Positions 42,353-53,290 of a stretch of DNA of 64,000 nucleotides are shown here, one piece after another. Made by a program: the position numbers and the translations under genes. Each line of letters opens with the position of its first letter. Position 1 is the stretch's first letter. This DNA comes from Diploptera punctata (taxonomy: Eukaryota > Arthropoda > Insecta > Blattodea > Blaberidae), in the NCBI GenBank assembly GCA_030220185.1, contig JASPKZ010005711.1, positions 28,501 to 92,500 of the forward strand, written 5' to 3'. The notes under the pieces were generated by a model that had not been told where the DNA came from, made no database searches, and worked only from the letters and a program-made list of their open reading frames with translations.

Positions 42353-43090
42353 TTTTTTTCCTCGTCCTTATTTCAATTAATTTTTTTTTCTTTAATTTGT
42401 TTCGCTTTATTTTATTTATTTACGCGAAATTATTTTCCTTAGCACGACACAACGAAATAGAACAGATTTTAGTTTCTCAAGTAGTTGTGCATTTGTGAAC
42501 CAAGCAGCTGACCTATGCACAATGACTTCGTTCTGGGAATTAAAAAGTATTTGTGCACCATCATTTCTTTCGAAGTCTGTATATAGAAATCATCTTTTTA
42601 TATTAAAGGCGTGTTTCTAGCGTTTAAAAAATGTTTCAAGTTTTAAACGTTTGTTATATTTCAAAGGCATATGAATATTGTGTTTTATTTAACAAATGAA
42701 ACTATCAAAGTTTTATAAGATATTTTATAAATATTGATTTCAATTAACATTCGTAACAGCTGTATCAATATAGTGTATTTTTTTTCAGACAAATGTCATA
42801 AATAAAATAAATATAAATTGAACCAGCTGTTACAAATGTTAACTAAAATAAATATTTATGGGAATTATATAAAACTGTGACCATTTTATTTATTAATACA
42901 TTACAGATTTTCATCAAGTAAACATCAAATCAATTGATTACTTAACCTTTTTGTAAAAAAAAAACAATAAACCATCAATCCTGTTTTGTACCAGTACTAG
43001 GTGAATGCAGAAAGGGTTCAAATGATGAAGTATAACTTCATTTTTTTTTTTATTTTAGGCTGCAAATTTCATATGACATCATCCTCCAAT

Positions 43091-44091
43091 ATAAACTTGT
43101 AAATATCACAATCAGAAATAAATATAATGTTTATATGGAAATTAATGTTTCTAGACAAACCGTCGGTGTGTGTAGCAAACAGTTTTCGGATACTTTTGAA
43201 ATTCACAATAGGTTAAAGCAAGGATATACACTATCTCCTCTACTATTCAATTTTGTATTAGAACACGCAATCGAGTCTTTAGAAGATGAAGAAGGCCTGC
43301 AACTCAAATTGTATTAATAAGCTGTTAGTTTAAGCTGATCATGTGGTACTATTGGGCGATAGTTAGGAGATAATAAGGACCAATACGCACTCTATATTCA
43401 GTAATGCTAAGACTTTGGAATTGAAAGTAAATATCAATAAAACTAGTGGTAGTAGTAGTAGTAGTAGTAGGACTTTATTAGACAAAAAGTAAGATATTTA
43501 CAATATTATTTACAAATATGGGTCGCACGGGCAGTAAGCCGTACGTGCTGTTGACAGTCCGTTACAATAAAGTAATAATTGGTACTAGTGTAAAGAAAAA
43601 TAAACAAAAAAAAACATTGCAATTACATAAAGAAAACACAATAATATTACAATTAAATAATAACTCAATAGCATTATACACTAAAAAACATTAACATTAC
43701 AATTACATAAAGAAAACACAATAATATTACAATTAAATAATAACACAATAGCATTATACACTAATTAATTTATATATAATTGTTAAGAATTAATGGTATT
43801 GCATTTTGATAACATATATTTATTCATGAATGAGTGTTGTCCTTATTTTCCGCGTTTTGTCCAGAAATTTACCGAGGTTTATCCAATTTTCTGTATTTAC
43901 CAATAACTCGTAGCATGCCAATCTTTCCCGATTTGAATAATATATGTTCACACATATAAGAAATGGACAGCTAATGACAAATGAGGGAAAGTTTGAAGAA
44001 GTGACTGGATTCAAATACCTATGAACAATGATAGGAATGAAATGTACAGAGAAATTAAACATAGCCTCAATTCTGGAAATGCATGCTATTA
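43091..44091 (+). pseudogene. LINE family d, RT middle region, split by another LINE
   Basis: The left part (43091-43442) reads FEIHNRLKQGYTLSPLLFNF, VLEHAIESLEDEEGLQ, then decays. The right part (43946-44091) reads THIRNGQLMTNEGKFEEVTG and FKYL. LKQGxxLSPLLF is the RT region before motif C, and EVTGFKYL is the region after it. The intervening 43443-43945 is another LINE. A SINE-1A copy follows at 44102. Confidence 0.75.
43443..43945 (-). pseudogene. Zinc-knuckle LINE, 3' UTR and last codons
   Basis: The minus strand ends an ORF with SNRERLACYELLVNTENWIN and LGKFLDKTRKIRTTLIHE, followed by a 3' UTR matching 58942-59190 (GACTGTCAACAGCACGTACGG). The tail is (CTA)n at 43449-43473. About 75 bp in the UTR is tandemly duplicated (43613-43763). 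Confidence 0.85.
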
Positions 44092-44101
44092 TGTAATACA
44101 G

Positions 44102-44415
44102 GCGAGGTAGCGTGCTGCCTTGTCACGCAGCGGGCCCGTGTTCGATCCCCGGTCGGGGCAGTTTTTCTGGGTGAGGTTTTTATCGGGGTTTTTCCTCACC
44201 TGTAAGACAAATGTCAGGAAAACTTTAAGGCCCAAACGGTCCCCGAAATCATATGGCCATCATCATCATCGTCCTTATCATTATCATCACCGGTGTGGAA
44301 AGCAACAGGAAGCTACCACACCTACAATTCCCTAGAAAAGCTGCAAGCTTAGCATGAAAATGCTATGATTGTAGTGAAAGACCTGCCTTCGGGCAGAATC
44401 ACTATGGATGGATGG
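44102..44415 (+). mobile_element. SINE-1A, 5' truncated, 10-bp TSD
   Basis: ATGTAATACA lies at 44092-44101 and 44416-44425. The head starts inside the A-box at GCGAGGTAGCGTGC. The B-box GTTCGATCCCCGG, body and (GGAT)n tail are complete. The truncation is bounded by the TSD, so it happened at insertion. Confidence 0.9.
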
Positions 44416-44425
44416 ATGTAATACA

Positions 44426-45230
44426 TGGACTCGAGTTCAGATAGAGTTTCCAAAGTCATGCTTCCATATTGTCCAACGGAGAAGAGATAATCCATCCAAA
44501 GAAGCGATGGATACAAAATTCATCAGTGAGATCGCAACAGACTATAGGCCTAAGACTTGTAAGGGCGATGAATAAGAAGAAGAACTTTAAATACATGAAG
44601 ATTGCCATCTGAACACATGAAATATACTAAAATATCCCATAGGCCTATCACCTTAAAAGCAAAATGAAAAGTAGGGCTTTGAATCCAAATGTATTAAGCT
44701 TAAAATTTAGTATACAAAATTATATGATATCCAGTTACAACACAACTTTAAGCTGAAAAAACACACTTGAATATCGTTTTAAACAGAGTGCATTAATTCA
44801 AATTGTAAAATTAAATTAATTTGTTACTTTTGGGAAACTGGCGCCTATAACCTGTGCTTTTCTTAATATTTTACAGAATGTTATTAATGGAAACTCGAAA
44901 ATTTTAAATACAAATTTCCGAAGAAATATCGGAAATACTTTACATGTAACAAGAAATGTTTTCTACCAACTATACACAATGTGCATGCGCCAACAGACAC
45001 GAAGCGGTTTACACTTGGAATCACAGGATGCAGCCAACATATACACGATATTTTAACTCGTGTTGCCAACGAACCTAAAAGCTAACCTAACGCAATTTAA
45101 GAAAGAATGCACTCTGATTTTATTAAGTTAATAAGTACAGATTCCAATATAGGCTGTACAGGAGCACAGAGTAATCATTAAAATCGATATGGCTACAATG
45201 TCTTCATGTAGCTCAATATAATGATTTTTT
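44426..45230. other. Unassigned sequence
   Basis: 44510-44600 ends in GAAGAAGAAC and may be a LINE relic. The rest shows no recognised feature. Confidence 0.35.
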
Positions 45231-45232
45231 TC

Positions 45233-45603
45233 AATGCCCCAGGCTGTTCTTTCGACATTTCTGGTGTTCTCTCCTGGAATTGGCGTAATTGTAACCCACT
45301 TCTGAGGTTGGGGCGCTTAGAAGGCGAGATTACGCTGCCCCGATGATATGATGGTGGTGATAGTGGTGAGCCAGGAGAGTCTTTAATCCTAAACTTAACC
45401 TAAGACGCATATGAATAATGATGATTGCGATGGCCATATGATGTTCGGGGACCGTTTGGGCCTTAAAGTTTCCTGACATTTATCTTACAGGTGAGGAAAA
45501 AACCCCGATAAAAACCTCACCCATGAAACTATCCCGACCGGGGATCTAACCCAGGCCCGCTGCATGACAAGGCAGCACGCTACCTCGAGATGACAGAGGA
45601 GGA
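45233..45603 (-). mobile_element. SINE-1B
   Basis: Full body with GCGCCCCAAC block and minus-strand tRNA-like head (GCTGCATGACAAGGCAGCAC complement). Slightly diverged at the 5' end. Confidence 0.85.
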
Positions 45604-45605
45604 CA

Positions 45606-46010
45606 TATCGTGAAAAAATTCAAATAACCGTTGGAAAACATCTAAAAATCATTGTAAATTATAGGAAATAAATTAAAAAATAAAACCCTAAGAATAAAAT
45701 TTAACAGGAGTCTATGAAGTAATTTAAAAAAGTCATGTCACATGTTTGTACAGTTTAGCTTAAAGACTTTCAGCTTAAATGGTGTGATATACGATACAAA
45801 AGTTAATCCGTACATTATTTTATAATCAACATGAATAAGAGTGATGTTCACACATTCCAAAGGGGACGTAAATGGAACAACTTCTTCCTTTGGTATTTTT
45901 CAAAACTATAATCGGTATTAAATAATTATCATTAAAACATAAAAAAATAAATAAGATCTAAAAATCATGGGGCTTTAATAACGGATAAAAATAATACAAA
46001 GAATATATAA
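45606..46010. other. Unassigned AT-rich sequence
   Basis: No feature recognised. Confidence 0.4.
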
Positions 46011-46014
46011 AATC

Positions 46015-46645
46015 TCATAGATATAATTGTAAAATATCAATAAATAAGTCAAAAGTAATGGCATTTATTGGTAAATATGGAATTAGATCAAAAATTGTAC
46101 TGGATAACAAAATAATAGAACAAGTATCACATTTCCAATATTTAGGATGTGATATAACTTATAGAGAAAATAAAGATATAGAAAATAAAGTAAAAAAATT
46201 TCAGGCTATCTGTGGAAAACCTTAGGTCGGAAAACAAGGAAAGCTACGAAAATTAAATTATATAAAACAATGGCTGTTCGTTGTTGTATGGAAGTGAAAA
46301 TTGGATAATGAAATCAAGGGATAACAGCAGGATACAGACTGCGGAAATGCTGTTTTTACGTAATGTGAAAGGATTCACAAGAGCGGATAGAATAAGGAAT
46401 GAAACTATACGAGTAGAATGAAATATATATAAAATTGAAGATAAAATCAGCGAAAATAATAAGAAATGGACAGAACACTTAATGAGAATGAACAACGAAA
46501 GAATACCAAAAAGAACCTTCCTGTATAATCCCAGAGGAACAAGAGATGTTGGCCGACCACGTAGAAGATGAACTCCTCTTTTAACTTCGCCGGAACAGGC
46601 TGCATAGCCTAAACCTTATAGTAGAAGAAGAAGAAATAACATTAT
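46015..46645 (+). pseudogene. LINE, RT C-terminal region, heavily frameshifted
   Basis: Starts KISINKSKVMAFIGKYGIRS, IIEQVSHFQYLGCDITYREN, then loses frame near 46220. Later pieces include CGNAVFT-type sequence and GTRDVGRPRRR. Closest to families a and b. The tail is GAAGAAGAA at 46625-46636. Confidence 0.8.
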
Positions 46646-46655
46646 GAGGTTCTTA

Positions 46656-47022
46656 ATTCGTAAATTAATTAGTCATTTTTTAACATCTTACCTCATATTT
46701 TACGTTTCTTCAAACATGGGAACTAGTTTTCGAGAGAAGAATCTCTCTCATTTCAACCGACATTATGACTACCGGATTTTTGTTGGAATCTCCATCAATA
46801 ACGTTGCCATTTGATGTTGATTTGATGAAATTTGAAAGTTCATCAAATCAACACTAGATGGCAACGTTATTGATGGAGATTCCAACGATTCCAACGAAAA
46901 TCCGGTAGTCATAATTTCGATTGAAAATGAGACAGATCCTTCTCTCGAAAACTAGTTCCTGTGTTTGAAGAAACATAAAATATGAGGTAAGATGTTAAAA
47001 AATGACTCATTAATTTACGAAT
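46656..47022. mobile_element. 367-bp palindromic MITE-like element
   Basis: Arms of about 180 bp are near-perfect reverse complements (ATTCGTAAATTAA outer ends; GGAGATTCCAACG and CCGGTAGTCAT inside), with a short loop near 46836. No coding frame and no hammerhead motif found. The single-stranded form would be one long hairpin. Confidence 0.85.
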
Positions 47023-47139
47023 ATATAAAATACTGACTTAAAGCACGAAATTCGTGTTATATTTCTGTTAAAGATCACCTTTTTTCTCAACTTTTGTCTA
47101 AAAATGTGAAGCCCATAAGAAGATGGATTCAAGCGGACT

Positions 47140-47385
47140 AACGTAGTTGATTAATGTAACACGCGACAAACTGGATGATTATGGGTTCGAATCGCGTATG
47201 ATCAGATATTTTACACCGATATAAACCTTCTGTCGGCATCAGCCACTAACAAAAATGAGTACTAGACAATGTTCCAGGGTAAAGGCGGCCATCACGTAGG
47301 GCTAACAACCTAGCTCTAAAAACGTGGGACCCTTAACCTCCTACCACCCCAAGGCCTGTAGTGAAGTTGCTTCTGAGAATGATAC
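47140..47385 (+). mobile_element. SINE-E variant
   Basis: A diverged tRNA-like head (GGGTTCGAATCGCG B-box) is followed by the SINE-E body (AAAGGCGGCCATCACG, CTTAACCTCCTACCACCCC). Confidence 0.65.
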
Positions 47386-47389
47386 GTAT

Positions 47390-48785
47390 ATAAAAAAAGA
47401 TAATATTGCCTATGTAATCTAAGAGCATGAAAGATGGTTCCTTACATTTAGGTAAGAAAAAAGCTAAGTGGACGGCGACATGCAACAACCGGCTATGCGC
47501 CATTATGTATCTTTCGAAAAAAAAATACGTTTAAAGTTTAAGTCAATCTTCAGTATTTATTGTAGCGCCAAACTAACAATACTGGATATTGAAAATTATT
47601 TCCTTGTTTGACAGTTATGCATCAATAATATAAGAGTGGGAACATTTGACGCTTAGCTGCATGATCCAAAATGTATATTAGCATCTATGAAGATCTGGTT
47701 TCGTAGCCGTTGTTGCTAAACATTGAATCTCTGATAGGACTGATGGCATTTACATTTTTATTTAATAATATGGTTATACAGAGTGTCCCAAATTGGTGTA
47801 TACACTCTTTGAAACGTTACTTCTCAGCAACGAAATGAGACAGAAATACAATTTTTGTCGTGTATGATCCACAAGGCACTGTAAAAGCATAGCAACACGT
47901 TCATCGGTCTTCACGTCTTTATAAACAACAATGGCGGCAAGATTATCCCTTTCGTCACACTTCTGCAAGAATCACTCACAAAATTGCAGTCGTCTATCTG
48001 GCCTCGCAAAATTCGATGAACACTGTTTTTTTTATACTCAAAGTATTAAAAAAATTAGACCCTTAAACAATACGTTTGGATCGGTGAAGATCTACAGTAT
48101 ACAATTTTTTCAAAAATATTTTCATGAAACAACCTCAAGAGCTTCATTCCTTAGGAATTCACTAATATGATTACATCTTTATTCTATAAATTGAACGCCC
48201 AGTAATTATTGGTTCGGTTAGACTAGGATAAAAAAATACGTTATCCAGAGGGCAATGCTTCAATCAATAAATGCAGTAAGTTAGATTTCAACTATTTCCT
48301 GAGGCAGGAGGCCTTGTCTATTGTAGAATTGATGCAAAACGAATGCACGGGATGGAGATAGGAATTGTTGCATTGTGCGGGAGCTTCCCAGTGGAACTGA
48401 CCTGATTACTCCTGATAACCACATTATTCATAGTTCAAAGCTCATCCACCAGCTGGCGACAGTGTCTTCCACATCACCTCACGCTACATAATACCATAAT
48501 GTACAGTAACTCTTCATTTTAGCATTTTTTTTACGTACTACAGAAAATGAAAAATAATAAAACTCTTATCCAATATTCCATTTAAACCTGTTCAGGATCA
48601 ATCGCTATAAATTACATAAAAATTCTGAGTATGGCTTCCTTCGGAAGGGAAGAAAAGCCGCGGGTTCAGTGTCACACAAAAAGTAACCTCAAATTCGAGA
48701 GAATCTGCTTTCGAGCAAAATGTGTCGGTCCTTTCGTACCCAGATTTGAAAAAATGACGTCAGTCACCTGATTATCTAAATTAAC
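47390..48785. other. Mostly unassigned; DNA-transposon end at 47773
   Basis: TATACAGAGTGTCCCAAATT (47772-47791) looks like a mariner-type terminal repeat, but no partner end was found. The remaining sequence shows no recognised gene or repeat. Confidence 0.35.
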
Positions 48786-48789
48786 TACC

Positions 48790-48955
48790 TCACTAGCACT
48801 ATCGAACCAGTAGGTTCATGGCCGCGCGGACGTAAGCTCTCCATACATCCAAATCCCGAGCTAATGTTTTCCAATCATTCCCTGTATAATCTACTTCCTC
48901 AAATCATAGTTAATGTTATTCTCCCACCTCATTCTTGGTCTTCTAACTGGGAAAA
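48790..48955 (-). pseudogene. LINE family d, extreme 3' end
   Basis: Begins CACTAGCACTATCGAACC. The minus strand reads PRMRWENNI, EVDYTGNDWKTLARD and WRAYVRAAMNLL-like sequence with indels. Confidence 0.75.
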
Positions 48956-49038
48956 AGGAAAGTTTCACCCTTCAATTAAAATATTTAGGTTATATAGGTC
49001 ATATGCAGCCTAATAATAGCCCATAGATGATGGACAAT

Positions 49039-49044
49039 AACAAC

Positions 49045-49077
<33 letters not shown>

Positions 49078-49078
49078 T
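49039..49078. repeat. (AAT)n microsatellite
   Basis: Pure AAT run. Confidence 0.95.
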
Positions 49079-49144
49079 CCAAATAGTTAGTTTTTTCAAG
49101 AGTGGACAGACAATAAAATAGAAAGCACTGTAACAATAAAAAAG

Positions 49145-49217
49145 TATAACCTCATCGGGATTCGAACCTGTGACCACTTGAATACGAAGCAAGCCATAAG
49201 GCACTGAACTAAGCGTT
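49145..49217 (-). repeat. tRNA-like unit
   Basis: Minus strand: TTAGTTCAGTGCCTTATGGC (A-box-like) and CACAGGTTCGAATCCCGATG (B-box). No body or tail identified. tRNA relic or SINE head. Confidence 0.5.
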
Positions 49218-49554
49218 ATCTGGCTTGCTGTGCATAAAAGAATGCTCTTCATTGGAGAAGGGGGAACGTATTGAAGCTCTGTTGTGCAATTAGTTTACTC
49301 GTGTGAATCGCGCGTTAAAACTTGAAATGTTCGAGGTCAAGAATCCACTCTTTTTTTTCTTCTAAGTGTACATTTGAAGTAAAACAAGCACAAATATCTT
49401 TGATATGAATGTATGCGCGTCCCTAGTATAGGTTCTCTGTTAAGAGTGTAGAAGACGTAATTCAGGTACTTGACAATGTAAACAAAACGGACAGGGTGTA
49501 AGAAGCTAATACAGCATGATGAAAGTGCGATTACAGTTGCTGTCACACATCTCT

Positions 49555-50088
49555 CCACTCATCCGTATCCTGAACTATTGTTTTCCAATCATCCCCTGTA
49601 TGATATACTTCCTAAAATCAGGGTAAATGTTATTCTCCCACCCCATTCTTGGTGTATCAACTGAACGTTTTCCCCTCTTGTTTTCCTATAAGAAGCTTCC
49701 ATGTCCTTCTTTCATTCCCCATTCATGCCACGTGTCCTATCCATCGTTGTCTACGAGACTTAACTTTTCTTAAAACTGGTCTCCTATAAAGAATATGTAG
49801 TTCACTGTTATATAGTCTTCTCCATTCGCCTGTCTCTTTATCTCTCTTTTGTCCAAAAAGATTCCCAACAACTTTATTCTCAAATATTCGTAATATTTTG
49901 TCCTACTTTAAAATAAGAGTCCATGTTTCGCATCCATATAATATAACTGGGAGGATAACAGTTTTATATTTTTTCAGTTTAACATTTGTTGAGAGAATTT
50001 GGGACAAGAGTCTCTGTAATGCATAATAGCATGCATTTCCAGAATTAAGCCTGTGCATCTCAATCCTCATGGGAACATACACACACAT
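49555..50088 (-). pseudogene. LINE family d, RT C-terminal region
   Basis: The minus strand reads MHRLNSGNACYYALQRLLSQ, YKTVILPVILYGCETWTL, FENKVVGNLFGQKRDKETGE, RRQRWIGHVA, MGNERRTWKLLIGKQEGKTF, with stops and frameshifts. It is the longest family-d C-terminus in the window. Confidence 0.85.
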
Positions 50089-50659
50089 GAAAATTATAAG
50101 AGGTGATTGTGTTGACTGTATTATGTTCCATATACAGGGTGAATCTTAATTACACCTACAAACTGCAGGGACTGATTACTGACTGGAAATGGAAGAAAAA
50201 AGTATTATGAATAAGTGTCCATAAATGCATAGTTGCCACGGTAGATGGCAATGATGAATTGCATTATTCTCTCGACCCTGTTGCATGGCCTGCTATATCA
50301 CCGGACTTATACCCCCTGGATTTTTACCTCTGGGAGCATCTGAAAAGCGTTGTGCATGCTGAACCAGTTCTTGATTTGCATACTCTTCAACAGGGTATCC
50401 ACGTCGCCTGTGACACTATTCGGAGAGAGGCCGGAACATGCGAAAGAATGAGGCAATCCATGATACGACGTGTGAACGCGTGCATTGCGTCCCGTGGAGG
50501 CCATTTTGAACATCTATTGTGACGTGGATGCGATTATGCTACGTACAATATGCGGTACAATTGGTTGTCGTTGCACGCACATCGTTAATTTCCGGACACA
50601 TGTTTATAGGACCTTTTCCCCTTCATTTCCAGTCAGGAATCAGACCCTGAAGTTTGTCA

Positions 50660-52038
50660 TAAGTAATGCCACGAGTGATTTTAAATTATCGATAAATTCA
50701 CGACTCACGTAGTGAAGCTGTTTACTCACACATCATTATTTAAATATAGTTGTTTTAAAATATTTATATATTTAATGTAAACGGCGATGTTTGAAAACAA
50801 AAGAGAAACGATTGGTACACTTCACTTGCTTCTTTTGTTCATCATTGCAACCAGATCATATTATTTATTGCCCAAAGGAACGCAATATTGTAAGAATTCA
50901 CTGTAGTGGAGAAAAATGAAACACATCAAACTGTATATTAATTCATTTCTGATGCTATGATCTAACTATGACTATTTAACTCATGCCCCAAATGGGAGTC
51001 AATGACCAATCACGTTTCAATGATTTCTGTTTTACAACCAATCAGAGTCGTGTTTCACGAAATATTTATCAGTGTTATAATTACCATATATTAAACAAAG
51101 CTCCTCCTTTTTAATATTCTGAACAGGTCTGACCGTTATTTTGCAGTGACTGAGCCTATAAGAAATACGGCTACCAGATTGTATATATAGTGCATACATG
51201 TCAACATTTGTAGCAATTTATTATACCACCAAAAAAAGAAACCACTGTTTGACTTTCTTAAATGTATTTTTTCCCAGGTAATAATCCAGAAAAATATAAT
51301 TGTAATATTTACATCATACGACATCAGAAATGAATTAATATACAGATTGATGTTTCATTTTTTCTCCACTAGAGAGCATTCTTACAATATTGCGTTCCTT
51401 TGGCAATAAATAGTATGATCTGGTTGCAGTGATAAACAAAAGAAGCAGTAGAAGCGTACCTATCGTTTCTCATTTGTTTTCAAACATCGCCGTTTGCATT
51501 AAATATATAAATATTTTGAAATAACTACAGTTAAATAATGATTTGTGAGTAAACAGCTTAATTTTATTCGTTAAATAGTCCTAACAAATGCCACTCTTGA
51601 TTTCCAAATTCTCTAGATAAATTCACTCCTCACTTCGTGAGTCGTGAATTTATCGATAATTTGGAAATCACTCGTGGCATTACTTATGACAATTATATTT
51701 TTTCTGGAATGTTATTACCTGGGAAAAAATACATTTAAGAAAGTGCAAACAGTTTCTTTTTTTGTTTGGTGCTATAAACAATTGTTACAAATGTTTTTAT
51801 ATTAACTCCCGCATGCGTTATGTGTTGACATTCATGCACTATATATACAATCTGGTAGCCGCATTTCTGCAAAATAATGCTATGACCTATTCAGAATGTT
51901 AAAAAGGAGGTGTTTTCTTTATTATGATAAACTATAGTTGGTAAATTCTAGGCGAAACACGAATGTGATTGGTTGTAAATAAAAAATCATTGAAATGTGA
52001 TTGGCCATTGACTCCCATTTGGGCCATGAGTTAAATAG
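50660..52038 (-). mobile_element. Element X (minus) with nested X (plus), outer TSD TCA
   Basis: The outer copy is 50660 to about 50966 plus 51690-52038. TCA lies at 50657-50659 and 52039-52041, inside the mariner-like terminal repeat. The outer copy has a deletion in its 95-bp hairpin (near 50712). Confidence 0.85.
50970..51689 (+). mobile_element. Nested element X (plus), TSD TGA
   Basis: Runs from CTATTTAACTCATGCC to GGCATTACTTA with TGA on each side. It sits at a different position of the outer X than the nested copy at 27.6 kb, so the two self-insertions are independent. Confidence 0.82.
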
Positions 52039-52069
52039 TCAATGTAATTACCGTTCACCCTGTATAATT

Positions 52070-52660
52070 ATTCATAATCAGTATTTTTATTTTTTTCACA
52101 AGCTGAATTTTGAAATCTGTGATTAAAATAAATGCGCGGAATCTCACCCACGTTTACCCCATCAGTGCATTAGGTAAAATGGGTTTGTAAAATTAACTAC
52201 ACGTTGATAATTGGTTGATATAAGCAAACGCGATGATTATAGGAATGTGTTGTGAAGACAAGCTGCTCTTAATTAACACATGCGCAGTTCAAATCTATGT
52301 AATTATCGTCTATTCATTGCTACGTGCCGAGGTTAGTGACCTACAGAAACCGGGAGAGGCAATTTACACATCGCAGCACATGGGCGCCTTTCAAAACTGA
52401 CAGCAGATTCACAGCCTCCTGTTTGCTTTATCGATTATTTAATTAATGACATTAGCTTCTCTTATTTTCTGAAGTTTGCATATATCCTATCTTATCCGAG
52501 CTAAGTTACAGTTGTATTGTAAACAAAGCACATGTAAGATGGCATTTGCATTGGTAGAATAATGATTTTACCCTCAAAGAAAATGTAACCCCATTTCTAA
52601 CAGTCGAATCAGAGAAAATAAATTAATAAATGCATTATCTAGCAATGTGTATATATTATT
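52070..52660. other. Unassigned sequence
   Basis: No feature recognised. Confidence 0.4.
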
Positions 52661-52662
52661 TT

Positions 52663-52743
52663 TTTTATTTGCTTTATTTATTTTACCTGTTGCATTTAAG
52701 ACCGTAGGGTCTTCTTTTCCACTTCATCAGGGTTAAATTATAC

Positions 52744-52833
<90 letters not shown>

Positions 52834-52845
52834 CATTATCATTAA
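52663..52845 (-). repeat. Degenerate 3'-terminal repeat R plus (AAT)n/(ATT)n
   Basis: GACCGTAGGGTCTTCTTTTCC resembles the R block. It is followed by AAT and ATT runs that meet near 52800. Confidence 0.6.
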
Positions 52846-52892
52846 CATTATTATTATGAATTATCTGTATATTGATTAATAATACACATTAA

Positions 52893-53290
52893 CGTCGGCC
52901 GCGGTGGACTAGTGGTTATGCTCCTTGTCTCTGGTCCCGAGGGTCGCGGGTTCAAACCCGGCCGTGGTCGATGGATTTTTTAGGACGGAAAAATCCAAGG
53001 AGCAAGTCCTCCGGGAAGGACTTTAAGCCGTGGGTCCGGAGTCTCAAGATTTTCAGGCTCGTAAAAAAAACCTTAAGCCTGAATGAAAGAACTCTAAGCA
53101 AAATTTACCGAATTTTCCCGTCCTAGTACTACCTTGGTTTCCTAGATGTCAGTATGAGGCGGAACACTGACCACGTACCACTGAAAAATGACATCTATAC
53201 GAAAACAAGTGTAACTAAATTAATATGGTTCAAATCCTTCCCTGTAGGGGGAGAGCGCCTAAATCTCTGTAAAGGGAAAACATAGGCTTA
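52893..53290 (+). mobile_element. SINE-D, full length
   Basis: The tRNA-like head has TGGACTAGTGGTTATGC (A-box) and GCGGGTTCAAACCCGG (B-box). The body of about 330 bp ends AAATCTCTGTAAAGGG and CTTAC, running into a short (AATAC)n tail. This is the best copy of the family in the window. Confidence 0.9.

Larger units (their letters stand above)
41898..42945. mobile_element. Hammerhead-bearing inverted-repeat element
   Basis: Outer inverted ends 41898-41945 and 42905-42945 share GTTTACTTGATGAAAAT. Inside, 41939-42150 is a near-perfect palindrome with an intact-looking hammerhead in each arm. 42723-42872 is a degenerate inverted pair of the same module (CAGCTGT and CTGAAAAA relics). No protein-coding content. 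It also holds a tRNA-like unit (42279-42352). Confidence 0.65.
50133..52064 (+). mobile_element. Mariner-like element, internally deleted, right end split by X
   Basis: The terminal inverted repeat (TACAGGGTGAATCTTAATTA, about 90 bp) is on the left. The right one is split between about 50605-50659 and 52042-52064 by element X. Flanks are TA. The remaining ORF (50259-50522) reads WPAISPDLYPLDFYLWEHLK, HTLQQGIHVACDTIRREAGT, MRQSMIRRVNACIASRGGHF, EHLL. That is the C-terminal end of a mariner-superfamily transposase, with the final catalytic Asp in SPDLYPLDF. The N-terminal DNA-binding part is deleted. Confidence 0.85.

Noticed and set aside
46690..46990. Hammerhead in the 367-bp palindrome
   Set aside because: GAAA is present but no CUGANGA box pairs with it.
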